Origin: Adlercreutzia muris
GTDB taxonomy: Bacteria > Actinomycetota > Coriobacteriia > Coriobacteriales > Eggerthellaceae
Assembly: GCF_008831045.1 (NCBI RefSeq)
Contig: NZ_WAJS01000011.1
Location: 1 to 64,000, forward strand
DNA: 64,000 nucleotides
Direction: 5' to 3'
Shown: piece after piece, positions 19,601-31,600 of the stretch
Layout of the letters: every line of letters starts with the position of its first letter
Numbering within the stretch: position 1 is the first letter of the stretch
Notes under the pieces: generated by a model
What the model was told of the DNA's origin: nothing
Database searches by the model: none
The model's input: only the letters and a program-made list of their open reading frames with translations
Made by a program: the position numbers and the translations under genes

Positions 19601-22600
19601 TATCGCCAGCGGGCACGAAGAACCACTGGGATAGCTGGAGGGTCTCCCCCGCCACCGGCTTGTCGCCCGTCTCCTTGGCGTTCACGTCCTTCTCGCTGTA
19701 GAAGCCGTCCACGTTCTTGTCCTGGAACACGGTGCCGGTGATCTTGCCGGTCTCATAGGCGCCGAAGCCGCCGTCGAGGTTGCGCTCGTCACGGCCGAGG
19801 TTCCAGTCGAAGGCCACCGTGGCGCCGGGATTGACGGCGTCGTCGGAGGTGCGGGTCGTCACCGTGGAGGCGGCCGGGCTGTTGGCCTCGGCCACGCCGG
19901 CCAGAATGATCTTGCCGTCCATGGTGTGCTTGGTGAAGGCGTTGCCCGCCTCGTCGGTGCCGTAGGTGGACTGCTCGGTGGCCTCGTTCCAGGCCAGGCG
20001 ATAGTTGCCGTTGAGATCGCCGTCGACGTTCCTGGTGGCGGAGACCGTCATGTTGGCGGCCTGGGAGTTCACCACGTCGTCGTCGCGGGTGCCGTCGGTG
20101 GGGCGCTGCTGCTTCAAGGTGGCCGGCAGGCCGGTCACGGCCTGGGCCTTCTGGCCGGGCTCCACCGAAGCGCCGTTGATGTTGCCGAGCACCTCCACGG
20201 TGTAGCCGGCCAGGTACTCGGTACCCAGCTCATGGCCCTTGTGGGCCTTCACGAAGCGGGTGGGCAGCTTCTCGAAGAGGTAGGAGCCCACGGCCGCGGC
20301 ATCCACGGTCTCGGTGGTGGTGCCGTCGCCGTTGTCCACCACGGTCTTGCCGTCAGAGGTGAGCAGCCAGATACCGCCCTCGGTGCTGTCGTAGGTGGAG
20401 CCGGGGATGGTGGTGAGCGTGGCACCGGCGGCGGTCACCGTGGCGCCGAACTCGGCCTGGGTGTAGTTGTCGTTGCCGAAGTCGGTGTTCTGGATCCATT
20501 GGCCAGTCGCGCCATCCTCGCTGGGCACGTAGTACCACTGCTTCAGGATAACGCGCTTGCCGGCCAGGCCCGGCTCGCCCTCGTCGCGAATGCCGTCGTA
20601 GTCGGTCGCGGCAGCGGCGGTGAAGGCGTCATCGGCATCGCGCCACAGCACGCCGCCGATCTTCTGGAACAGCGGCACGCGCAGGCCGCCGTCGTTGTGA
20701 ACGCGGGTGATGCCCCACGCCATGTCGTAGCGGCGAGTGGCGCTCGTCACGTCGGACACCTCGTTGGCCGGCTTGCCGGCCTCGGCCGCGGCCTCGTCCT
20801 CGCCGTTGTTCGGGTTCTTGGAGTTCGGCGCGAAGCGGCGGTTGGAAGCTGGCGAGTTGTCGTCGGCCACCTGGAGCAGCACGTCGTACTCGTCGGCGCC
20901 CATGAGGTAGCCGGTGTTGAACACCAGGTCGGAATCGTGGTCGTAGTCGTCGCCGGCAAATCCGGACACCTGCATCTTGGCCGTGCCGAAGAAGCGATCC
21001 CACCAGCGAGCGTCGGTGACGCGCACCTTGTAGGCGTAGATGACCTGCACATCCTCGGTGACGGTGGCGCCGTCCACCTCGTGGGTGAGGCGCGCCCACT
21101 CCTGGGTCTTCAGGCCGCCGAAGCGGTAGACGCCGTCGTCGCCGGTGGCCAGGGTGCGGGCGATGCCGTCGCCGTGATCGGCAGCGGCGCCCAGGCCGGC
21201 CGTCGGGTCGGCGTCGTAGGCCTTCCACTGGTCGGCAGAGGCCCAAGCGGACTTCGCCAGGGCATCGACGCCGGCGGGCAGGGCGTCGTCGCGCACCCAG
21301 TCGGTGGCGGCCACGGTGCCGTCGGCGGTCACGATGGCGTAGTAGCGCTCGAGGGTCACCTCGATGCCGGCGGCCAGGGTGTCCTTGCCGGTGCCGGGCT
21401 CGTCGTCCAGGTCGTCGGCGGTCAGCAGACCGTCGTTGTCGTCGTCGTACCAGATGCGACCCTCGATATCGTCGATGGGGGCCTGCACCTCGCCCACGTC
21501 GCCGCCGGCCACGCGGGTCACGCCGTTCTCGTCCACGGTCACCTTGCCGTCGGCCGTGGCCGGGGCCGTGCGGCTCCAGTCGTAGGCCACCAGGCGGTCG
21601 GTGTCCATGGCCTGGCCGGCGGGCACGGTGACCACGGACTTGGAACCCGAGGTGGCACCGCCGGTGATGAGGCTGCCGCCGTCGCGCGTGCCGGCCAGAA
21701 TGACCTGGCCGTCGTTAGCGCGCGCCTGCACGCCGGCCTCATCGTAGCTGCCGATGACCTTGATGCCGGCAATGCCGGTGTTGGTGATGTCGTCGGCATC
21801 GGAGTCGGCCTGGCGGTCGTCGCCCTGGAAGTGGCGGGTGAGCAGCCACTGGTTGTCAGTGCCGTCCTCGTTCTCGGTGTGCTCCACATCGGCGAGCTCC
21901 ACGCGATAGGCGGCCAGGTAGTACTGGTCGTCGTCGGTCACGTAGGCCGTCGGCAGGTTGGCGAAGTGATACAGACCGAGCTGCTCGGCATCCTTCACGA
22001 CCTCGCCGTTCTCGCCGGTGACTTCACGCACGTCGCCGGTGGTGGTGGCCAGCACGCCCGGAACCAGATCGGCCTCGGTCACCACGGTGCCGTCGCCGTT
22101 GGTGCCCAGCTCGTACAGGGTACCCTTGGCATCCACGCTGTGGCCGTTCACACGGTACACGTACTTGAGCGGCGTCATGGCGTTGCCGTCCAGGAGGATG
22201 GGGGTGAGCACCTCCACGTCCCCCGTGGCGGGGTTCACGTCGCCCGCCTTCACGAGGGCGGTGTTCCCGGCCTGGTAGGCGCCGTCGATATTGGAGGTGT
22301 AGCGGTCGCGGCCGAATTCCTTGTTCTGCACCCAGGCGTAGCGGACGGCCTTGTCGGCATCCACGACGGCACCCGCGGCGTCCACCGGCGCCCAGTACCA
22401 CTGGGTCACCAGCACCGTCTCGCCGGCGATGCCCACCTCGTCGGGATCCTGGATGCCGTTGTAGGTGTTGGGCGAGGCGGAGCCGTCGGTCGGGTCGATG
22501 TCGTTCCACACCCGGCCCGTGATGTCGGCCCGGGGCACGGCGTACAGGCCGGCGTCGCCGCCGCGCTGAGTACCCATGGGATCGGGCACGTCGTAGGCGA

Positions 22601-25600
22601 CCGAACCGGTGGCCCCGCTGCCGTAGGCCTGCTCGTACTGATGGCCGTCGCCGCGCAGGGCATGATCGCTCACGAGCACGTAGCCGTCGGTGCGCCAGGC
22701 GGCCAGCACGCCGTCGAAGAACTCCTCGCGCAGCTCGATCTCGTCGGCGGGGTTGCGGATGGCGTCGGAGTCCGCGTCCTCGCGGCCGTCGGTACCGGTG
22801 CCGGTGCCGTCGGTGGCGCCGGGATGATCGGCCGGCTTGGAGGTGGTGGTCAGGTTGCCGGCACCGTCCACGGTATCGGTCTCGATGTTCATGCCCACGT
22901 GGGTCTTGGTGAGCGAGAAGGACGGGGCGATCTCGGAGAGCACGAGGCGGTAGCTCACCAGGTAGAGCTTGTCGGTGTCCACCTTCTCGCTATTCTCGTC
23001 GGGACGGCCCGCGGCCTGCTTCTCGCCAGGCTGGTAGATGCCGGCGTTGGCACCGTCCTGGGCGTAGACGAAGCTCGGCAGACCGGAGAAGGCGTAGTCG
23101 CCGGCCCCATCGGTGACGGCGGTCATGGCACCGCCGCCGTTGAAGCCGTCCACGCGCACCCAGGCGCCCACCACGGCATCGGCGTTCGTGCCGTCGCCGC
23201 GCACGGGGCGCACCGTGGCGTTCGCGGGCACCACTTCGCCGGTGTCGGCCACGAAGTGGGCGGCGTCGCCCTCCCCTTCCATGGTGCCTTCCACGTAGTA
23301 CCACTGGGTCAGGGTCAGGCTCATGTCGGCCAGGCCGTGCTCGCCGTCGGCGGTCTCGAACAGGCCGTCGAAGTCGTCGTCCTGCCACACGGTGCCCTCC
23401 ACGGTGGTGGTGCCGAACAGGCCGAAGCCAGCGTTCAGGCTCACCTCGTCGCGGCCCACGGAGAAGTCGAAGTCCACGGGCACGTCCGTGTCGTCGGCGG
23501 CCCCGTCGTTCTTCCACAGGCCCGTGGTGGTCACACGGTACTGGCCCGCAGTGGCGTTGGCGTTCACGGCGGGGGTCAGCTCACCCTCGGCCGGGGCGGC
23601 CAGGATGATGCGGCCGTCCAGAGTGGCCTTGGTGAAGGGGGCGCTCACGCCGTCGGCCGCAGGGGCCTCGGCCTGGCAGGTGTACTCGTTCCAGCGCACC
23701 GGGTAGTTGCCGGCAGCGCAGACGTCGGGCACCAGAGCGCCCTCGGCGGCGGTCTCGGCGGAGACCGCCTGGGAGTTCACTCGGTCGGCGTCCCCGTCGA
23801 TGGTCCAGCTCTCCTGGCCGTTGGCATTCACCTGCAGGCGCGTGGCCGGCAGGCCGTTCATGGACTGGGCGGCGCCATCGTCGTTGCCGAGCACCTCCAC
23901 GGTGTAGCCGGCCAGGTACTCGCGGGCCGGCTGCTTCACGCCGTCCACCGTAGCGCGAACCGCGGTGTAGCGGGCCGGCAGGTGGTCGAACAGGTAGTCG
24001 CCGGCCGTATCGGTGGTCACCCACACGCCCTTGCGGGCGGCATCGTAGGTGGCACCGGCAATGGTGAACAGGGCGGAAGCGGCCGCGGAGGTAGTGGCCG
24101 TGGCACCAAACTCGGCGCGGGTGTAGTAGTCGTTGCCGAAGTTCTCGTTAAGCTGCCAGGTGCCCTTGGCATTCCCCTCGCCGGGCACGTAGTACCACTG
24201 CTTGAGGATGACCTTCTTGCCCTCGAAGCCGGGCTCGCGCACCAGGGTGGTCTCCGGCTTGCCGTCGGTGCCGAGCACCGGGTTGCCATCGCCGTCGAGC
24301 ACCGGCTCGGTGCGGTTCAGGGTGCCGTCGTAGTCGGTGTCGTTGAACACCACGCCGGCGATCTTGTTGGCCACGGGCGTGCGCAGGCCGCCGTCGGAAG
24401 AGGCGCGGTCGGCGCCCAGGCCCAAATCGTAGGTGAAGCGGGCGCCGTCGTCGGTGGACACGGCGTAGCCGGAGCCGTCCACCACACCGGCCAGGGCCCC
24501 GCCGTTGCGGTCGGTGACCGCCTCGGGCAGGGTGAGCGTGGCGGCGTCGCCGGCGGCCACGGCCTTCTCGTAGAGGGCCGCGGCGTTGCGGTCGGCGCTG
24601 TTCTGGTTGGCGTTGCCGGAGGCGGGCACGATGGCGTGGTTCGCCCGCGGCGACTCGGCGGTCACCACGTTCAGGAGCACGTCGTACTCGCCCGGGGCGT
24701 TCAGGTAGCCGTCGGTGTAGATAAGGTCGGAGTCCACGGTGCAGTCGTCGCCCATACGGTACTTCGCGGCGCCGATGGTGCGCTCCCAGAAGTCGGTGTC
24801 GATGAGGCGCACCCGGTAGCCGTAGATGGTCACCGAGGCGGGAATGACCGTGACCTGCACGCTCTCCTCGCCGGTATCGGGATCGGTGAAGGGAGTCTCC
24901 ACCTTCTGGGCCGGGTTGTAGCGGTGGCTCGGCAGGTCGGAGAACTCGTAGCGGCCGTCGGCGTCAGTGGTGGTGCCGCGGGTGCCGAGGCCCGTGGTCG
25001 GGTCGGCGTCGTAGGCATCCCACGCGGCCTGGTCGGCCCAGGTGAGGTCGCGCTCCCACGCGGCGCCGTCGGCCACGGCGAAGGAGCCGTCGGCCTGTTG
25101 CACGGCGGTAATGGCCCAGCGCTCCAGAGCCAGGGCGCGATCGGCCTCGCCGGGCTCGCCGGCAGCGCTGCCGTCGGCGGCCGGGCCGTCGTAGATGCCG
25201 TCGTTGTCGGTGTCGTTCCAGATAAGGCCGCTGATGGTCTGGCGCGGGGCCTGGGTCTCGCCCACATCGCCGGCCTCCACGGGAACCACGGTCTCGGTGG
25301 TCACGTTCGTGTCGGGGTCGGTCACCGTGGCGGTCTCGGGATCCATGATCCAGTCGTACACCTCGGCGCCCGTGCCCATGCCGGCCCCGGCGGGCAGCGC
25401 CACGAAGGCGTTGGCATTGGCGTGGGTGTACTCGCCCGCCTCGTTGGTGGTCGTATCCTGGGCGGCCCAGGCCAGGATGGTCTGGCCCTTGAAGCCGCGG
25501 GTGGTGCGGGTGGCGGCCGTGCCGTCCACGGCGGTGCCCTCGGAGGCCAGGCCGCAGGTGGCGGCGTCCAGGCGGCCGGCGATGACCATGCCGCCGGCGA

Positions 25601-28600
25601 TGCCGGTGCGCTCGGTCACCGACAGGTCGGCAGCCACGTCGGAGTCGTCGGTCACGGAAGCCGTGCCGTTCACGCGGGACAGCTCGGCCCCGTCGCCGTT
25701 GTGGTGGTAGCGGGTGAGCACCCACTGGTTGTCGGTGCCGTCGGCGGCGTTGCCGGCCGGCTCGCGGTACAGATCGGCCAGCTCGGTGCGGTAGGCGGCC
25801 AGGTAGTACTGGTCGTCGTCGCTCACGAACACCGTGGGCAGGTTCTCGGCCAGCCACTGGCCGTCCTCGTTGGTGGTGGCCGCCAGGGCGCCCTCCACCC
25901 CGTTCACCCTCGCCAGAGGCGTCTGGGCGGCGGCGTTGCCGTCGTAGATGATGGGCTCCACAGGCTCGCCGTCGGCGCGGGCGCCGTACTTGTTGGAGGT
26001 GTAGGTGTCGGCGCCGAAGAGGCTGTTGCGCACCCAGGCGCCCACGCAGTCGTCGCCGGGGACGAAGTCGGCGGCATCGGCGGCGGCCACGGAGGTGACG
26101 GTGCCGTCGGCGGCCACGAAGTCGGCCTCGGTGTCGGCGATGGCCTCGAAGGCGGTGCTTCCGGCCGGCGCCCAGTACCACTGGGTGAGGTAGACGGTCT
26201 GGTCGGCCAGGCCGCGCTCGCCGTCGTCCTGCACGCCGTTGTAGCCGCAGGACACGTCGTAGGTGCCGTCGGCGTTGTAGATGCCGGTGTCGTCCCACAC
26301 GCGGCCCGTGAGGCTCGTGCGCGGGATCTTCACGAGGCCCGCGTGGCCGCCGCGCTGGGCGAACAGCGGGCGCGGCACGTCGTAGCGCACCCCGTTGTAG
26401 ATCTGCTCGTACTGGTAGCTGGCCGCATCGCGCTCGGTGCCGGCGTCGTTGTAGCGGTTGCCGTCGGCGCCGCGGGCGGCCACGATCACATAGCCGTCGG
26501 TGCGCCAGAAGCTGGCGTTGTTCTTGTTCTCGTCGGCCTCGTCGCGGTCGTCCTTGTTGTAATTGTCCTCGGTGTTCTTGTCGTACTCGTCGAAGGTGCC
26601 CTCGCCCATCCAGGAGTTGTCGAAGTACTCGTCGACGATCTGGATGACGCGGTCGCCCGCCGGATCGGGGCGCAGGGCGTCGGAGTCGGAGCCCTCCAGG
26701 CCGGGCACGGTGATGGCGGACATATCGCCCAGGGTCTTGTCGCCCACGTTCACGCCCACGTGCGGCGTGGTCAGGCTGAAGTCGGGGGCCACCTCGGCCA
26801 GGGTGATGCGGTAGGAGGCCAGGTACAGCTTGTCCAGGGCCACCTCGTTGGCCTCCAGGGCGCCGGTCAGGTCGGTGTCGTTGGGCTGGAGCACGTACAG
26901 GTCGTTGGCGGCCGGCGTGCCCGGGGTGTTCTCGTCGCCCTCGGTGGCGGCGGTGAAGCTGCCGCCCAGGTACACGAAGCTCGGGAGCTGCTCGAAGGCA
27001 TAGGCCCCGGCCGCGGCGTCGGTCACGGAGTCGGGACGGGAGAAGCTCGTGCGCACATCGGCCACGTCGATGGTCGAGGCGCCGGCCTCGGCAACCTCGG
27101 CGTCGTAGGCGGCCTGCTTCTCGGCGGCGGTCTTCACGTGGACCCACGCGGCCTTCACGGTCTCGTTCGGGGTCTTGTCGGGGTTGCGGGTGATGACGTT
27201 GTCGATGCGGTCCACGGTGAAGTTCTCGGGGTCGGCGGCCAGGGCCTCGATGAGGGCCGCATCGTCCACGTAGAACCACTGGGTGATGGACAGCTTCTGG
27301 CCGGGCACCGGCTCCTCGCCGACGTTCAGGATGCCGTCGAAGTTGTGGTCGCGCCACACCTTGCCGGTGATGGCGGTGTAGCCGTACTCGCCGAAGCCGG
27401 CGTGCATGCGGGTCTCGTCGCGGCCACAGGACCAGTCGTAGATGACGGTCTGGTCGGCCGGCTGGCCGTTCTCGTCGCGGGCGGCCACCTCGGCGCCGGC
27501 GGCAGAGCCGGCGGCCTCAGCCCCGCGGGTCTCGTTCACGTAGTACTGGGGCTGGGTGCCGCGGGACGTGGCGGCGGCCGCATCGGCGCGGGCGCCGGAG
27601 GCGGCGTCGCGGGTGGGCTCGCCGTCGCCGGCGGTCGGCTGGGCCTCGGCCTGGCGGGCCAGGACGATCTTGCCGTCGAGCGCGGCCTTCACCGTGGCTC
27701 CGGCGTCGTCGGTCACCTGAACGGTCAGCTCGTTCATGCGCACGGGATAGTTGCCGTCGGTGTAGTCGGCGAAGTTCTGCTCATGGGAGCCCTTGGCCGC
27801 CAGCGCGCTCACGGCCTTGGAGTTCATGGCGTCGTCGGCATCGTCGGTCTGCAGCAGCGTAGCGGGCAGGCCCGGGATGGCCTCGGCGTTAGTGGTATCC
27901 ACCGCGCCTCCCAGCACCTCCACGGTGTAGCCGGCCAGGTACTCGCCGGCGGGCACGGCCAGGTTGCTCGGGTCCACGACCACGGGCTGTTCGTCCTCGT
28001 CCTCCGGCTCGCTCATGATGTCGCCGTGGCGGGCGGCCACGAAGCGGGTGGGCAGGCGATCGAACAGGTAGTCGCCGGCCACGGTGAGGGTGCTGCCGTC
28101 GTCGGCGGTGCTGTCGCCGTCGGTGAGCACGGTGACGCCCACGCCCTCCAGGTAGGTGGCGTTCGGGATGATGGTGGTGAGCCCCTCGGCGTAGGCCTCG
28201 TCGGTCGTGGTATCCACCACGGACACGTCCTCGGTGGAGCCGTCGGGACGGGTAACCGTCTCGGTGCGGTAGGTCACCGATCCCTCGGCCACGGTGTAGC
28301 CGTCGTTGCCGAAGTTCCCGTTCAGGATCCACTCGTTGGCGGTCACGGCCTCGGCGGTCACGCCGTCGGCCAGGGTGGTCTGGTCTTCGTCGACGAAGGC
28401 ATCGGCCTCGTCGATGACCTCGCCGGCGGCGTTCTTGTACACCGTGCGGGTCACGGGGGCCCAGTACCACTGCTTCAGGATGACGCGCTTGCCGGCCAGG
28501 CCCAAATCGCCGGTCGGAGCGGTGCCGCCCTCGCCGTCGCCCTCGCCGTCGGCCTCGGCGTCCGCAAGGGGCGCCTCGGCAGCGGGCAGGGCGTTCATCT

Positions 28601-31600
28601 GGCGGGTGCGGGCCAGGGTGCCGTCGTAGTCGGCGTCGTGGAACACCCGGCCGCCGATCTTCTGCTGCACGGGCACGCGCAGGCCGGCGTCGTTGCCGGC
28701 GCGGTCGGCGCCGCGGGCCAGGTCGAAGGCGAGCACGGGACGGAACTTGCCCGCGCCATCGTCGGCCGCAGCGGCCTCAGCGGCCGTCGCGGCGCCGCCG
28801 GCTGCGGCCGCGGCGGCGTTGGTGGTGTACACCCACTCCACCGGGTCGCCGTCGTAGCGGTCGTTATCGCCGTAGCGGTCATGGCTGTTCTGGTTCGGGT
28901 TGTCGGGGTTCAGGGCGCGGCGCAGGTTCACCGACGGCGAATCGCCGGCCTTCACGTCCAGCAGCACGGTGTACTCGGACGAATCGCCCTCGGCGGCGGT
29001 GCCGCTCATGAGGTAGCCGTCGGCGTGGACCAGGTCGGAGTCGGCCTTCCAGTCCTCGGCATCGGCGGCGTAGGAGGAACCCTGGAGGTACTTGGCCGTG
29101 CCCCAGTAGCGGTTCCACCAGTCGGCCTCGGTCAGGCGCACCCGGTAGCCGAACACCACGAGCTTGGGCTCGGCGCCCTCGGTGCCGTCGGCCACGGCCA
29201 CGCCGTCCTTGAACGGCAACCAGCCCTGGGTCTTCAAGTTGGTGAACTCGTAGGAGCCGTCGGCCAGGGTGATGGCGTTGTGGGTGCCGTCCACCTCGGA
29301 CTTCACGGGCACGGGAATGCCGTACTCGTTCAGCACCAGGGTCACCGGCGCGTACTCGGCGGGCTTGGTCTCGTCGCCGTTCTCGTCCACCTCGGCATCG
29401 GCCACGCAGGCGAAGGCCTCAACCTCGGTCACCTTATCGGTGAACAGGGCGGCCAGCTCGGCCTCGTCGTAGGCCTCGTAGGTGCCGGCGGTCTCCTTGT
29501 AGTAGGTCTCCACCTCCATCTTCGGGCAGATGACGCCGTTGGCGTACTGCATGAGCAGCACCTTCTCGTAGACGCCCTTCACGCCCACGGCCGGGGCCAC
29601 CACCTGGCGGTACACCTCGGCGGTGGTCATGGGGGCCGGGAAGAGGGCCGCCAGGTCGGCCTCGCTGTAGGCAGCGTAGCTCACGGTGCCGTCGGTGGGA
29701 TCGGTCACCTCGCGGTACCAGGTCTCGTCCTCCCCTTCCTCGGGAGCCTCCCAGGCGCCGTAGTGGTTGTCGCCGGCCAGGCCCTGGGTGCGGTCGGCCT
29801 CGTAGGCGGCCTGCTCCGCAGCGGTGGACCAGGTGGGATCGGCGTGCCAGCCGTTACCGGCCACCGAGGCCTCGTCGGTGCCGAGGTCCTCGGCCAAGGT
29901 GTAGAAGCGCTCCAGGGTCAGCTGGGCGCCCTTCACCGGGGCGTCGGCGGCCTCATCGCCCTCGCCGGCGTTCACGGTGCCGTTGATACCGTCGTTGTCG
30001 GCGTCGTTGAATACCACGCCGGTGATCTTCTGCGTGGGCGGCTTGATCTCGCCGGCGTCGCCGCCGCGTACCATCTTCTTGGGCAGGCCCGTGGCCGGGT
30101 CGATGACATCGGTGCCGTCGTCGTTCTTCAGGGTGCGGTAGGTCAGCCAGTCGTAGGTGAGGTAGCGGTCGGTGGGAACGAGCACCTTCGTGCCGTCGGC
30201 CATGACGTAGGCGTCGTCACCCGGGGTGTCGTCGACGGTCTTGTTGACGACGTCGGCCAGGGGCACGGTCACCTTGGAGGCCTGCAGGTCGCGAGCGGCC
30301 GTATCCGGGTCGATGTTGGAGTGCTTCACGCTCTCGGCCTCGCCGGCCAGGATGATGTGGCCGGAATGGGACCGCACGCCGGCGTGGGCGCCGCCGTCCA
30401 GGGTCAGCACCTCGTCCTGGGCCGTGATGGCGATGCCGCCGTTCTTGCCCAGGGTGCCCTCGGCGTCGGAATCCACATCGTAGGCCGCGGTCGGGTCGGA
30501 GCCGTCGGCACCGGGCAGGGTCTTGTGGTAGCGGGTGAACAGCCACTGCTCGTCGTCGGCCGTGACGGTCTGGTCGCCGGTGGTGAACAGGCGCTTGCCC
30601 ACCTCCACGCGGTAGCTGGCCAGGTAGTGGCCGCCGTCGGGGGCGGTGTAGGCCGCGGGCAGGTTGTCGAAGGTGTACACGCCGCGGGTGCTCTCGTCCA
30701 CGCGGTCCACCTCCACGTCCACGGCATCGTCGCCGGTGCCCTCGGTGACGGCCTCGGTGTAGTGGCGCGCGTCGGCCGTCTTCACGGCGATGACGCCGCG
30801 GGCGCCCTCCACGTTCCACGCATCGGTGGAGCGGGGGTTCACCTGGTCCTCCTCGGCCGGCAGGCCGGTGACCGGATCGGTGGCCTGCTCGCCGGTGACC
30901 GGATCGATGACCGGCACCTTCACGGTGTGGCTCGTCATCTTGTCGGTGCCGAAGGCGAGGTTGCGCACCCAGAAGCCAGATCCGTCGGAGGCGGGCTCGA
31001 AGTCGCCAGCCTCGAGGGCCTCGGCGGGCACGCCGGCCTCCTCGGCCAGCTCCGCCACGCGGGCGGCGTCCTCCTCGGAGAGCGTATCCTTGGCGGCCAG
31101 CTCAGCCAGCTCGGCGTTCACCGTGAAGCGGAAGGCATCGGCGGCGCCGTCGGCGGCCTGGTTGCCGTTCAGATCGGCGTAGGGCAGGTAGTACCACTGG
31201 GTCAGGTACACGGCCTGGTCGGCCAGGCCCGGCTCCCCGTCGTCCTGGATGCCGTTGTAGGCACGTTCGCGGGCCGCGGCGTCGTGGGCGTTCTCGTCGG
31301 TCTCGTAGAACGAGTCGTCCCACACCTTGCCGGAGATGCTGGAGCGCGGCACCATGACCAGGCCGGCGTCCCAGTTGTACAGACGGGCCGCGTCGCCCAG
31401 GTCGTAGACGGTGTTCACGTCGCCGAAGAGCATCTTGCCGTTGCCGTAGTCCTCCTCGGACTCGTACTCCAGCTTCTCGGCCAGGTAGGTCTTGTACTTG
31501 CCCTTGTAGGTGGCGTACTCGTCGTTCAGGGTGTTGTAGATGGCCAGGGCCTCCTCGTAGCGGGCGGTCTTGGCGTCAAAGTCGGCCTTGAGGTGGTCGT

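Larger units (their letters stand above)
16188..27945 (-). repeat. Near-identical DNA blocks in C-type units
   Basis: The 'STVEVTVAGYxxEY'-type codons of the C units are conserved at DNA level. A 36-bp block at 16188-16223 is identical to 20190-20225. A 40-bp block at 20181-20220 is identical to 23883-23922. Closely similar copies occur near 27911-27945 and 13446-13475. They encode the 'xVEVAGYT' and 'EYLAGYT' strands. Such spaced perfect repeats, about 3.7-4 kb apart, could support recombination that adds or removes whole cycles. Confidence 0.85.

Noticed and set aside
4416-19634. Plus-strand open frame of 5,072 codons
   Set aside because: It is in codon register with the giant gene on the other strand, has a low-complexity Gly/Val/His/Ala composition with no domain, and is explained by lack of TTA, CTA and TCA in the sense gene.
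4677-31340. CRISPR array suggested by regularly spaced repeats
   Set aside because: Repeats are protein-coding, spaced by kilobases, and vary at synonymous sites; there are no short direct repeats with unique spacers.
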